The notes under the pieces were generated by a model. The model saw only the letters and a list, made by a program, of their open reading frames with translations. It searched no databases and was not told where the DNA came from. Shown piece after piece: positions 35,795-46,542 of a DNA stretch of 64,000 nt. Position numbers and translations under genes: made by a program. The stretch covers positions 117,587,321 to 117,651,320 of the forward strand of contig CM070877.1 of the NCBI GenBank assembly GCA_036365515.1. Reading direction: 5' to 3'. This stretch comes from Torymus aiolomorphi (taxonomy: Eukaryota > Arthropoda > Insecta > Hymenoptera > Torymidae). Numbering within the stretch: position 1 is the stretch's first letter; each line of letters opens with the position of its first letter.

Positions 35795-36084
35795 TGTGTA
35801 CAGAACATATCTCGAGAACGAATCGGTCGATTTCGACGGGACAAAACTTATTCTCTTCGATTTCGATGTCGCTTTAAAATCCATAAACGATTTTGAAAAT
35901 TTATCGAATTTCTTTTGGTTTATGATCAAAAAACGATTTTGAAATTTCAATTTTTTTAGATAGGGTACATTTTTTAAAATTTTTTGACATACATTTGAAA
36001 GGGCATTAAATTACCTACATTTTCTTTTTTTTTTTTAAATTTAAATATCTATCGTCCTTCATTTGTTACGAAGGTAAACGTAAA
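35527..36084 (-). repeat. DR-A, end part, minus orientation
   Basis: It begins (reversed end) with GCTTCCTCAAAGAAGAAGC and CTTTGTAACGGTGAAAAAAT. It then contains a long (TG)n tract and the words ATCGGTCGATTTCGACGG and TTCTCTTCGATTTC, shared with 24945 and 45490. It is cut by the LINE fragment at 36085. The DR-A body resumes beyond 37290. Confidence 0.65.
35647..35799. repeat. Long compound (TG)n microsatellite
   Basis: About 150 bases of TG repeats broken by a few other steps near 35700-35735. It occupies the same place within DR-A as the (CA)n tracts of the other copies. Apparent open frames through it are Cys/Val or His/Thr repeats only. Confidence 0.97.
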
Positions 36085-36711
36085 ATTTCATTTCAATTCA
36101 TTTCATTTCATTTATTAACCAGACAAATTACATAGCGTAATCCTTAAGAGGTAGATATAACTACCTGTACAAGGGCTGGAATATACAAAATAAAAACTTA
36201 CAAACTAACTTAAAATTAATTTAACATTATAAATTTCCAATAAAGTATAAACACCCAAACAAAACAGTAGTTATATAATCTATGTTTTTTGTATATAATT
36301 AATTAGTTTTTTCTTTTTTTTATATTTCCCAAAATTACCATTACAGGTCAAACTTTTTAACTCATTAGGAAGACAGTTAAAGGTCTTCAGCGCTACCATG
36401 AAACTACTTTTTTTACTAACAGACTTATTTATTTTTGGTTGCTGAATACTCTTATTCCTAGTTTTAGATGTACTTTTTAAATATAATTCTTTCAGTTCTT
36501 CATAGTGATACATTAGTGCTTCCAAATCAAACACTTCCCTTACGTTTAGAGGTCTTCTTTCTACGAAAGAGTTTTTGTATATAAGTTTCAAAATTCTTGT
36601 TTGTATATTTTGTAATCGCATTATATTATTATTGTAAGCCCCACCACATGCTATTATTCCATAATTTATGTAACTGTGAAAGAAGGCATAAATATTTGTT
36701 CCCGACTGCAT
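36085..36711 (-). mobile_element. 5'-truncated non-LTR retrotransposon (LINE) 3' end
   Basis: On the minus strand it consists of a partial reverse-transcriptase reading frame, about 165 bases of 3' untranslated sequence, then TTAATAAATGAAATGAAATG, a short pentanucleotide tail typical of LINE 3' ends. The 5' part is missing, as is usual after incomplete target-primed reverse transcription. It sits inside a DR-A copy, so it inserted after that copy was in place. Confidence 0.7.
36280..36711 (-). pseudogene. Reverse transcriptase C-terminal fragment of a LINE
   Basis: The open frame encodes 143 residues and is the only protein in the window I recognise. Near its start lies IYAFFHSYINYGIIACGGAY, then a segment NNIMRLQNIQTRILKLIYKN. 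This is the conserved region just after the catalytic palm of Jockey/I-like insect reverse transcriptases (general form SYINYGIIxWGG...LQxxQxRxLKxI). The usual Trp before the Gly pair is Cys here. The catalytic YxDD-type motif and everything upstream, including any endonuclease, are absent. The tail is Lys-rich, as at the natural C-terminus. The Met at 36711 is simply the first ATG in the remaining frame, not a real start. The element cannot move by itself. Clade assignment is only tentative. Confidence 0.7.
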
Positions 36712-37290
36712 GAAGCAGTCGGCTTCGTGACTGAGATTTTACTACAACTAAATTTCAAAAGGCGAAACTTATTGGTCAATAACAATTTATTAGTTTTAAT
36801 GTTGACAAAATGCTATTAAAAGCGAATTACAACTGATTGAACAAGGTAAAAGAGCTTTCAAAAAGCTCTCGCTGATGTTCACTCCAAGAAACCGAAACGG
36901 CGACTGCCCTTCTCGCTGGTCTCCCTCTCTCTCCCTCTCCAACGCTGCGCTCTTGTTATTTTCTCATTTGTTTTTCTCTATGGAAATCTTGTTTAATAAA
37001 ACAATTGCCTCTGTGGCCAACCATGCACGATCAAGTCTCGGCTCTTGTTTGCTACGGAGTCTCTCCATTATCGACCATATCGATTTTCGGAGAGCCCAAA
37101 AGCGGCCCCGGTCATACCTTTGTATATGCCGTGCTCGCGACCTACGCAACATCCATTTTTCTTATATGCTGCGGCGAGGGAATGTTTTACTCAATCATCT
37201 GTTTAATAAACCAATAGTCCAAAATGTCGCAATTGTTGGAGAGAGAGAGAAAGAGAGAGAGAGAGAGATCGCGAGTCGGTAACAATATTG
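36712..37290. other. Unique sequence, no gene
   Basis: Mixed composition with a GA run near 37240-37268. CCGACTGC and its complement flank a 5-base loop at 36702-36722, right at the upstream edge of the LINE fragment. Frame 36875-37282 (+) has no recognisable features. Confidence 0.45.
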
Positions 37291-38248
37291 TTATTAGCTT
37301 AAATATTTCTTATATAATTTTTATCTCAGAAACTCTTCCATATTTTTACACGAAATTTGTACTCGTTATTAAGCATAAAAAGTACTTCTACCTCTAAAAA
37401 TTTCAAGAGGTTTTATCGATTTGTTAATGAGAAAAAAATGATTAGAGAAAAAAATTGCATTTTCGTTGTCGCACGATAACTGGAGTAAAAATCAATAAAT
37501 CTTTATGAAATCTCGTAGAGGAGTAGCTCTTTTATACTTCTGAAGCTCTTTCGTTGGTCAAGTAAAAATGTTCATAAAATTCAAAGATATTTGAGATTAA
37601 ATTTTTTTTTAATTTTTCAAATAGCATTTTTTTTAAAAGGATTCGACAAATCAAATTGAAATTTATAGGCTGTCTAGCTCACACTGTGAAGAATATATGT
37701 ACACAATTTCATTAAGATTGCTGGATTATTTTTGGAGATATTCGTAAGAAAAATTTTTGACGAAAAAAAATGCGTTTTCGTGGTTACTCGGTAACAGGAG
37801 TAAAATCAATAGATCTTTATGAAATTTCGGACCGGGGTAAAGAAATTTTACCGGGGCCAAGAAAAGCTGTTCATAAGATTCGAAGGTATTTGAGATTAAA
37901 TTTGTTTTTGGTCATTTTTCAAATCTCATTTTCTTGAAAACGATTGGACAAACGAACTTTAAATTTATAGGCTGTCTAGCTCACATTATGAAGAATATAC
38001 GTATACAATTTCATTAAAATTGCACAATAAGTTTTGAAGATATTTATTTTTAGAATTTGGGAATTTTTTTGGTATTTAATTAAAATTTTCTGATTAGTGT
38101 ATAAAATAATTTATTAGAGCATATTGTTATTTTTTTTAATACATATTGTTTACAAGTAATTGTACTTTTTAACGCAAATAATTTATGTAATGGCACCAAA
38201 AGTAAGTTTGAGGAAGCTAAGTGCCAATGAATTGGCAGCGTTTTTTTC
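37291..38248 (-). repeat. DR-A start part, minus orientation, with tandem 300-bp units
   Basis: Two divergent units of about 310 bases (roughly 37430-37740 and 37760-38050) share words such as TATAGGCTGTCTAGCTCACA, GTAAAATCAATA and TATTTGAGATTAAATTT. The start of DR-A, reversed, ends at CAATGAATTGGCAGCG (about 38225-38240). Together with 35527-36084 this forms one long copy split by a LINE and unique DNA. Confidence 0.6.
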
Positions 38249-38539
38249 TGTAAATAATCAAGATAGAAAATTATAGTTTGATTTGTATATGAGACATAAG
38301 CATTTTCTGTTATTTTCGAGATATATTCTGTTAATGAAAAAATTAGTAATTTAGGAGTGAATATAATAGTTATAAACAAAAATTTATTCAAATTGTAAAG
38401 ATTTCGTAATACATCGAGTGCAGCATTAATGTAAGTCAAATATAAAATTTAAAGTTTGTAAAAAATAAAAAGTAATTTTTTCAAAATTGAAAATCTGATA
38501 TAAGAAAACTAGAATCGAAAATGTACAACAAAATTTTGC

Positions 38540-38751
38540 ACCTTGTCCGAAGGTAATCGGGCGAAAACTGACTACCTAAGTTACAACATTTACACTCACA
38601 CACATACACACACACACACACATAGACACACACACACACACCGTAATTCAAAAATTACATATTTTGACTCCAGATGTCTCAAAATACGTTTCTCTAACAT
38701 GTTTTCATGATAACTTCTTTATTACGTCACAAAGCTTTCTCGGCGAGGAAG
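38540..38751 (+). repeat. DR-A end fragment, plus orientation
   Basis: A (CA)n tract at 38592-38641 is followed by AATTACATATTTTGAC, TCTAACATGTTTTCAT-like sequence and the terminal GCTTTCTCGGCGAGGAAGC hairpin. The order matches the ends of the other DR-A copies. Confidence 0.55.
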
Positions 38752-40074
38752 CACGAGGAATCTTCCCTAAAGCAATTCTTGTTGGTAAATTCATAGAAAA
38801 TAAAATCTTTATAAATTTGGACACCATTTTTTCATCAAGAGGTATACACTTTACTTGTATAGAAATTAAAATATAATCGTTCTTTACTTTAATTATAATA
38901 ATAAAGAGTTCTTAATATGAAAAATACCTTATTGAAAAATACCTCTAAATAAGTTCATAATATATTTTTATTTTTAATCTGTATTTTACTTATACTTTCT
39001 TAATTAAAAAGTACCCTTTCTATGTTACATAATAGTCAAAACTTTACCTCATTTTTTATGAAAATTACATTATCGGGACACATGGGTCATGACACTGCGA
39101 AATAAAGTTTTTTTTACATTTAATTAATTGCAGATGTTTATATCATAGGAAGCACATTAGAATATACATATGTTAGCTTTTAAATTAGAGCAGCACGAAA
39201 CTTTTCTTCCCCCTCCTTTCATTGTCATTATTTCCCGAGCGTCGAAAACATTCATCGTCACGCAAAAAATGGGTATACACGCACGCTGATCGCTTTCATT
39301 AGAATACCATCTGAAAGGGTGCAAAGCTTTGAAAGGCACAGCGGGCAGTGCACTCAAGCGAGAGAAAAAAGTCGGATTTTTAAATGAAAATCCATACGCG
39401 TAAATCATGACGAATGGATCAATTACGGCGCGGGTGTGCTTTGAATTTCGTATGAGATATACCTACCTATCGGTTCTCTCGTTCCTTCTTGCTGAGCGCA
39501 CGCATCCGCCAGATGACGATGACGATGATAGCGCGACATCACGCAGAGACGCCGCCAAGCACCGCTGGATACTTGTGTTTGCTCCATGAACGAATTGTAT
39601 GTGGCGAGAATCGACGATTTTTTCACGCGACACTTCGGCTTTCGTGTCTCACGTGCTTGTACTGCAAATGGAAGATTCTTGACAAATCGATCATCTTTTC
39701 CATTAGCAGTTGGTAGAAATTAATTTTTTTAAGTGACACACCGCATTTCACTTTTGAATAAAATACTGTCATATTATAAATGGTACGTATAAAATGAGAA
39801 CATTTGATTGAATGGTAACAAAAAAAAAAAAAAAATTTCTTGAGTTCATTGATATAATAAATAATTATTGCCTATATTCTTTTATGAGGATCTCATACAT
39901 AAGAGGATTTCGCATTGTATTGTAATGATTTATATGAGGTGAAAAAATTAAATTTTATATGAATGATGAATTAATGTTTTAACAAACCAAAAGATTTTAC
40001 GAAGTTAAATCCTGGCTAAATTGCCCTAGGGAAAATAATACATTAATTTAGTCATCGTATTCATGAGAAATATA
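38752..40074. other. Unique sequence, no gene
   Basis: Mostly AT-rich. The stretch 39180-39720 has mixed composition and a GATGAC triplet repeat near 39516-39531. An A run lies at about 39819-39834. No supported frame. Confidence 0.5.
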
Positions 40075-40330
40075 ACCCTGGCGGAAACAGAAAACATTTT
40101 TGAGTCAAGAAATAACTTGTTTCACTAGAAATGGACTAAAACTAAACACATTATTTTAGCTCTGATGAAACGCTTTTTTCAACATATTCGAAGACTTAAT
40201 AGAATGACAATAAAAAAAGAACGAATCACACAGAACGAATCACTGGTACAAGCTTGTTCTTTAGTATTTTATAGATATTAAAATTGGATAAGATGACAAA
40301 CGTTGATAAGCTATTTCAGTTACAGGAAAT
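40075..40330 (-). mobile_element. Partial CCTGGTRGAAA-family copy
   Basis: It begins CCCTGGCGGAAACAGAAAAC and continues with GATGAAACGCTTTTTTCAAC and CAAGCTTGTTCTT, in the same order as 2107-2330. The right half and end are not found. Confidence 0.5.
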
Positions 40331-40870
40331 GATAAACGGAAGGCATTTTAAAAAAATATATAAGAGCGATTCTATCTTATATCGAAGATCCTAACTATGC
40401 TAATATTTTCGACCAATATAATTGGATACATATATTGTTATTTTACGATTGCACCAAAATAAAATATTAAAAACTTTGTAACTGGGAAATTTTTGGACTC
40501 CGAAATTTCGATGAATTTTAATATTTCTAACCTCTGCACCTTATAAGTTTGTATGTAATGATCCATAATTTGGACACGGAAAAATATATCAGGGTAAAAT
40601 TTTGCAGGTACACTGAGAAAAATGTTGTAGTAAATTTTATTATAACTGTAATAAAAATTACTATAAAGTATAGGAAGGGTGAGATGAATACACTTTATGC
40701 TGTATTTTTATTATAATTGTATGAATAATTACAAAATTTCTTGTAATTTTTGTGACAGTTGTTGATTAGAAAGTATTACGAAATAAAAGAAAAATTGCTA
40801 TACACATAGCAAAAACTGTGATATAATAAAATTTAAAATATATGCTTTTAATTTTTATTAGAATAGAATA

Positions 40871-40932
40871 TAAATTTTATTTTGTAGCGTTTAAATTTTA
40901 TTTTGTAGCGTATAAATTTTATTTTGTAGCGT
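40871..40932. repeat. 21-bp tandem repeat, three units
   Basis: TAAATTTTATTTTGTAGCGT recurs three times at 21-base spacing. Confidence 0.9.
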
Positions 40933-41301
40933 ATTAAAAATTACAATAAACATAGTAAAAAGTGCCACATTCAAAAATTGCTACAAGCCATAAGAAAGTT
41001 TGCTATCCAACATAGTAAAAATTGCTACAACATTAGTACTTTCTACGCAGATCAAGGCGCCCATCACGTGTCTGATTGAGGTTATGTTTCTACGGGAATT
41101 TCACTTTGTCTTGCTTTTAAGTTTACAAAACATTCAAAACCTTACTTCAATTATTTTATTTTTATATTATGCACATTAATGATAAGTTTCTTTCTGTTAT
41201 CAAAGTTATTTATTGTCATTATTTAATATTATCTGAAATTTTCTTGAAATCGATGGTTTGACATGTACAAGTTCCAAAATTTTACACTCAAGAATCCTAT
41301 T

Positions 41302-41912
41302 TGGGTAAGTGGTTAGCGCGTCCGATTGCCGCGGTGAAGCTGGTTGCACCCGAACGGAAAATGAATAGGGTTTGCCTTAGATGTTTGTAAGGGCCCAATA
41401 AGGTTCTCCGTAAGGGCCCCTAGCAAGGCGCGTAACGGCGCTCCCGTCCGGCCCTGATAGTAATAATAGGGCCTTAGTGACGCCAGACAAACGCCGTATA
41501 AGGGCTATTTCATGTCACCCTGACTATGACCTGACGTTCATTCCCGAATCCCCGCCTTACAAAAGCCTTAAAATCGCATTGACGTGGTTTCATTTTTGGG
41601 GTTACAATAAATTTTCACGGTATTGTTACGTTGTCATTATTACGCGGGTAACTTGTCTAAAACAACTTATTGATGATTTCTTAATCATTTTGGGCAACTT
41701 TAGAGCTTTGCGCGAGATTAGTTATCTAATGCAGGAAATTAAGAAGAAATAACAAGTCCGAATAAACTGCCAGGGCCGCGTAGACGCCCCGTTACTCGCC
41801 TTACATCGGGCCTTACGAGGTGCCATGTCAGGACCTTGTAATTTTTCTAGGGCATCAGACAAGGCCCTAGTGTTAGCCCTAAGTCAATTTCCGTTCGGGC
41901 AGGTTCGATCCC
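41302..41912 (+). ncRNA. tRNA-like module split by an inserted element
   Basis: An A box TGGGTAAGTGG (41302-41312; one mismatch to TRGCNNARYGG) and a perfect B box GGTTCGATCCC (41902-41912) are separated by a 551-bp insertion. Removing it brings the boxes to normal spacing. The upstream word TGTACAAGTTCCAAAA is shared with the copy at 10339. Pol III transcription from this interrupted copy is unlikely. Confidence 0.6.
41349..41899. mobile_element. 551-bp inverted-repeat element inserted into the tRNA-like module
   Basis: It starts CCCGAACGGAAAATGAATAG and ends with CAATTTCCGTTCGGG, an inverted terminal repeat of about 20 bases with a few mismatches. AGGGCC and GGCCCT words recur inside in both orientations. 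The flanks share CA (a possible 2-bp duplication). The 91-residue frame inside (41477-41752) has no recognisable features. Confidence 0.75.
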
Positions 41913-42173
41913 AATGCTCGTAAAAAAAAATATTTTTATTTCTCATTTTAATTTATTTTCACATTAAATATTGTATGATTAGAGTCTGAAAATAGTTCTG
42001 AAAACAGGAAGAACGAGAAAAAATTTAATTTTTTGAAATTTAAGGTCATTCATAAAAATTACTATGTTGCATAGCAAAAATTGTTATAATTTCGATTTGT
42101 CCCTCTGTTCCTACAAAATATAGTAATTTTTCTTATGTTTATAATAAATTTTACTACAACATTTCTCTCAGTG

Positions 42174-42952
42174 TATATAAAGAATATTTTGAAGTTGTAG
42201 AAGTTAGATTTTGTAGTCAATAGGATAATATTAAATAGATAAAAAAAAGAAAAATTTTAAAAAATAGAAAAGAAATTTTAATTGCGGTTATAGAAATATC
42301 TAAGAAAAAAAAAACATATTGCTTTTCTCAAGATGATAAAACATTGAATGTTTATATAAATTTGAAGGTACTTGAGATAATAATAAAATTTAGATCTATA
42401 TGAATAACTTCTAAAAATCCATTCCGAAATAATATATTACGCATCTAGGGAGGAAAAAACTTGGACAGTCACAGCTCGTGTAAATTGGCAAACACGAGAT
42501 ATGGGCTGGCCAATTTTTTTCCCGTGGGTCGTATACTATTTTTCACCATACACGTAATTATTTTATGTTTTACTTTTTTTCTGTAAAGAGTTCTTTGTCC
42601 GTATAATGAACAAAAAAATAAATAAATAAATAAATAAATACACGTATCCAAGCCGGGAGCGAAAGTAGCACTTTCGACTGAAAGTTGTTAGGCTGAAAAA
42701 ATGTGCTCTTAGGGATCAAATAAGTGGGTCATCTGCACCGCGTACCACGCTTGAATTTGGGGCTATAGTTTTTATTTTTTATTATCTGTTTATTTATCGA
42801 AAAAGAGATAATAAAAATTGATAAAACTTGTATTATTTGTCTCTTTGAGAAAGCAGTCTGGCTAAAGCAGTTAGTATCGAATTTTACTTATAAATGCATG
42901 CACAAAGCTGTAGCATGATTCTTCATTGACTTCATCGAAATTTCTGTAGCTG
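42174..42952. other. AT-rich sequence, no gene
   Basis: An (AAAT)n tract lies at about 42614-42641. Nothing else was noticed. Confidence 0.5.
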
Positions 42953-43534
42953 CCCTACTGAAAAATCTCACGTGAGATCTCAGGTGAGAACTCACATGAG
43001 ACCTCACGTGAGATCTCACGCCAAAATCTCATCTGAAATTCTGGTCCGCGAGCTGCTAAAATTCCTTCAATGATAAAAAATCAGTTTCTGGGAAATAGGA
43101 GTCGCCTATTAGGTTACGCCACCCCCAGATAAGTTCAAAAATCTACGTTTTGAAACGTTTTAGCCATTTTTTACATTTTTAGAAATTTTACACATGAAAT
43201 CTCACGTGAGATCTCACGTGAGATTTCACGTGAGAAATTTGAAACATGAGATTCCACGTGAGGTCTCACGTGAGATCTCACGTGAGATCTCATGTGTAAA
43301 ATTTCTAAAAATGTAAAAAATGGCTAAAACGTTTCAAAACGTAGATTTTTTAACTTATCTGGGGGTGGTGTAATCTAATAGGCGACTCCTATTTCCCAGA
43401 AACTGATTTTTTATCATTGAAGGAATTTTAGCAGCTTGCGGTCCAGAATTTCAGATGAGATTTTGGCGTGAGATCTCACGTGAAATCTCATGTGAGTTCT
43501 CACCTGAGATCTCGCGTGAAGTTTTTCAGTAGGG
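42953..43534. mobile_element. 582-bp foldback element full of CACGTG E-boxes
   Basis: The ends are CCCTACTGAAAAATCTCACG and, reversed, CCCTACTGAAAAACTTCACG. The arms are inverted over about 270 bases each, including GATAAAAAATCAGTTTCTGG and AAACGTTTTAGCCATTTTTT. Both the termini and the central loop region are built from CTCACGTGAGAT units. I count nine CACGTG hexamers. No coding capacity. Confidence 0.9.
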
Positions 43535-44374
43535 TGATATTATATTCTATAGATCTTCTGATCCCAAAGTATTTTTAATGTCAACTACTTTACAGTCTTG
43601 GTTTATCAATTTGTTCTAATAACCTTAAAATCATGTTCTATACTTACCAGCCAGCTGTTCCTCTAATTTAGTCTTTCTACATCGGTTTTAGCGGTTTCTG
43701 AATCTATTTCTCTGTACTGCTTTGCTTTTTGTTCAGTATATTCCATTTGTTTTTTTTTTTTTTTTCTAAGAGTTGTTTTAGTAGTTAATTTTTGGTCTCT
43801 TCATTCTTTGATGAATTGTTTTTGGAAGAATATTTTTACTTGCATATCAGAAAAATTATTTTCTTCTCCTCTTACAATTGCTAAATTCTATCTGCCTACA
43901 ATGTCTGTAAGAATATCAGACTTAATGATGTTTAATAATTACTCTTGATATTTCTCTCTTTTTTGTAGTTTTATTTGGGCAATAATTTACCTTGCGTCTT
44001 GCCTTGTAGTAACATGTTGTTTGTTTTAGTCTGATAGGGCTACATGAGACCAAGACAAGACGAGACTTTTTGAAAGTCTTGTCTTGGTCTTGAAAAAGTC
44101 TTGACACCCAAGGTCTTGTCTTGGTCTTAAGTAAGTCCGGTCTCGTCTTGTCTCGTCTTGTCTTGATATTTTTACTACTTGTATTTAGGTAGTTCATGAC
44201 CCAAAAAGTGGCATTTAAAAATATTTTTCATTTAAAAAAATGCTTTGATATTATAAGTGATACCAGTATTAAAAAATAGAGATTTAGATAACAGAAAAAA
44301 ATTATTTACGTAAGCCTAAATATCGTTCACCAAAGAAAATATCATATAATTTCTTAAAAGTTTTCTATTTTTTA

Positions 44375-44605
44375 ATCGAGTTTCATAATCGAGGTATCAT
44401 TTTGTTCCTTAAACGTTTACCTATAACTTTGACGATCAATATTATTAAAAAATTTATTATGCACCAAGTTAGAGCTAATTGTTTATACATAAATTATGAA
44501 AATTCATAAACTTGGCGCATAACGAAATTTTTAATAATATTGATCATCAAAGTTATAGATAAACGTTTAGAAAAAAAAAGTTCCTCGATTATGAAAATCG
44601 AATAA
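44375..44605. repeat. Inverted repeat of about 95-base arms
   Basis: ATAATCGAGG...AAACGTTTACCTATAACTTTGA...AATATTATTAAAAAATTT is mirrored by 44520-44605 around TTAGAGCTAATTGTTTATAC. It lies just before the DR-A start within the inner element. Confidence 0.65.
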
Positions 44606-44623
44606 CAAATAAAAAACCGCTGC

Positions 44624-45732
44624 CAATTCATTGGCAAGATACTTCCTCAAACTAATTTATCGATTCCATTTTTAAATTTAAAAAACAAAAGTAAATTTTT
44701 TACAACAAAACTTTATTAATAAATAAAACTGTTTTCTTTGTGGTTCTTTGTTGTTTGTTAAACAATTTGACTAAACATAAAAAATATCTTTTTTGTTTTT
44801 TCATTTATGTATCCTATACAAACAATTAGTTATTGTTATAACAAATTTTAAAGAAATACATTAGTTTGAGAAAGAAAAGTATGTATTGGCAATAATCTAA
44901 TAAATATTTGTTTTGAAACAGGTATTTAACTACTATCCTGCTCGACTTAGTGGTTTAAAGTTAATCCATATCCATCATTGTAACAATCATACAAATATAA
45001 TAACTAAGTTATACTTCTTAACAAAAGACAATGAATCTTTTTGAAATTTAACAGGGAGGAAGTTTTTTTCATATTTCGAATATTCTTTTTAAAAATGCAA
45101 ATATAAAAAATTTATAAAAAAATTTTAACCTCAAATATCTTTGGTCACAACGGTCAGATTTTTTTCGGCAAAGAACTGAATCCTTAGATATAAAAAAGCT
45201 AATTCTTTGCCAAATTTCAAAACGATTCATTGACTTTTACTCCTGATATCGTTAACGAATGAATAAATGCACTTGTTTTCAAAAATAATTTTTTTCTCGG
45301 AAACAAATCAACATAACCTCTTTAAATTTTAGCATAATTTTGTACTCGATAAGTGTAATCAGTGGTAAAAATTTTGAATCAATCAATCGAATATTCTTTC
45401 TAAAAACGAAAAATTCAAAAACGTTTTTTGGTTATAAAAAAAAACCGGTAAAATCAAAAAGTAGGTTATGTTCTCTCTATTCTCCTCCGAAACGAAGAGA
45501 ATAAGCCTTTTCCTATGTAAATCGGTCGATCGGTTCAAAAGTTATCGCCTGCACACACACACACACACACACACACACCCACACACACACAAACACACAC
45601 ACACGCGAAAATTTTTTTTATCAAAAACAACGGATTTTAGCGCCAAAAGTCTTAAAACATGTTTTTGAACATTTTTTGTTTCAAAAATTTTTTTCACCGT
45701 TACAATGCTTCCTCTTTGAGGAAGCAAAATTT
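44624..45732 (+). repeat. DR-A dispersed repeat, compact copy
   Basis: It runs from AACCGCTGCCAATTCATTGG to the terminal hairpin GCTTCCTCTTTGAGGAAGC. This is the cleanest copy for defining both ends. It has the TCGGTCGATCGGTTCAAAAG word before the (CA)n tract at 45551-45604 and AAAACATGTTTTTGAACATT after it. No coding potential. Confidence 0.7.
45551..45604. repeat. (CA)n microsatellite
   Basis: About 54 bases of CA repeats with a few single interruptions, at the standard place inside DR-A. Confidence 0.95.
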
Positions 45733-46542
45733 TTAAGAAATTTTATGACATTTTCTTTGGTGAACGATATTTATAAATCTTTCTACTTTTGAATGCTATA
45801 TGATCAGTTATATGATAATGTATATGAGACTTTATGTTATATGAGACTTTCGTACAAAAAATATTTTGAAATGCCATTTTTTGGGTCATGAACTACATTA
45901 AAAAAAATTTCCTAAATAATTGTAAAAGACTGGATTTGCAGAGAAAAGGGCAGGTTTTGAAAATTCATATGTATGCGCAAATATTCACAACCAATTCTAA
46001 CCAATACACAACCAATATACAACCAAACGCAGCTAGTTAGCTTCCGACAAGAATCTATCGAATAACCGCCAAGATGACTGGACTGATTAAGCGCCGCTCA
46101 TGGATCGTGATCACATTATCGATCAAACAAAAACAAATAGTTTGATAGTATTGTAGCACTGGTATCAGTGGCACTCGAGCAACCAATTGTGTTGGTCTGT
46201 ATTTTCAGTTATTGTCTAACTCGTTATTTTTAAAGCTTCAGGTATAATTATATAATGAAATGAAAAAGAATCCCATTTAATTTATTGATAATAATATTGA
46301 ATACAAATTATTTTTACACTTTTCTATTACAGAGGAAAACTAAATAAAATTCTTCGTTTATAAAAAAAACACTAAATAAAAATATTTTATTATACTTCTC
46401 AAGACTCGAGACCAAGAGTCTCGACACTTCAGTCTTGGTATCGTCTTGAAAATTTTTTCACGGTCTCGTCTTGGTCTTGTCTTGAAATTTAAGACAAGAC
46501 CACGACAAGACCATGAAAAGTCTCGAGTCTCCTACAGCCCTA

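Larger units (their letters stand above)
40612..42173 (+). mobile_element. 1.56-kb TA-flanked inverted-repeat element carrying a tRNA-like module
   Basis: The left end is CACTGAGAAAAATGTTGTAG and the right end is its near-perfect complement (CTACAACATTTCTCTCAGTG). TA lies outside each end. Inside are many ATAGTAAAAATTGCTACAA-type words in both orientations, a 21-bp triplication (40871-40932), and a tRNA-like module interrupted by a further 551-bp element. The remaining sequence aligns with 9720-10750. No transposase frame. Confidence 0.75.
44189..45896. mobile_element. Inner inverted-repeat element, about 1.7 kb
   Basis: It starts GTAGTTCATGACCCAAAAAG and ends with the complement (CATTTTTTGGGTCATGAACTAC region). 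The arms continue inward over about 170 bases with interruptions, including ATATCGTTCACCAAAGAAAA at 44322 and its complement near 45745-45770. A DR-A copy fills the centre. Confidence 0.7.
44035..46542. mobile_element. Composite inverted-repeat element with TCTTG-rich ends
   Basis: The outer ends read TAGGGCTACATGAGACCAAG and, reversed, TAGGGCTGTAGGAGACTCGA. About 150 bases at each end are made of GTCTTG/CAAGAC words (GTCTTGTCTTGGTCTTG and similar) in both orientations. Left flank GTTTTAGT and right flank GTTTTAGA are similar, but an extra CTGA on the left makes a target duplication uncertain. Further inverted repeats are nested inside. The TAGGG ends recall hAT elements, without proof. Confidence 0.65.

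Noticed and set aside
35622..35942. Cys/Val-repeat and His/Thr-repeat frames
   Set aside because: Direct translations of the (TG)n microsatellite in every phase.
41477..41752. 91-residue frame inside the 551-bp element as a transposase
   Set aside because: Far too short for a transposase, no catalytic acidic triad or DNA-binding motif visible.
45700..45732. DR-A as a Helitron, because of its terminal hairpin
   Set aside because: No CTRR end follows the hairpin and no TC start or A/T insertion site could be shown; the start and end also share GCTTCCTC in inverted order, which Helitrons lack.
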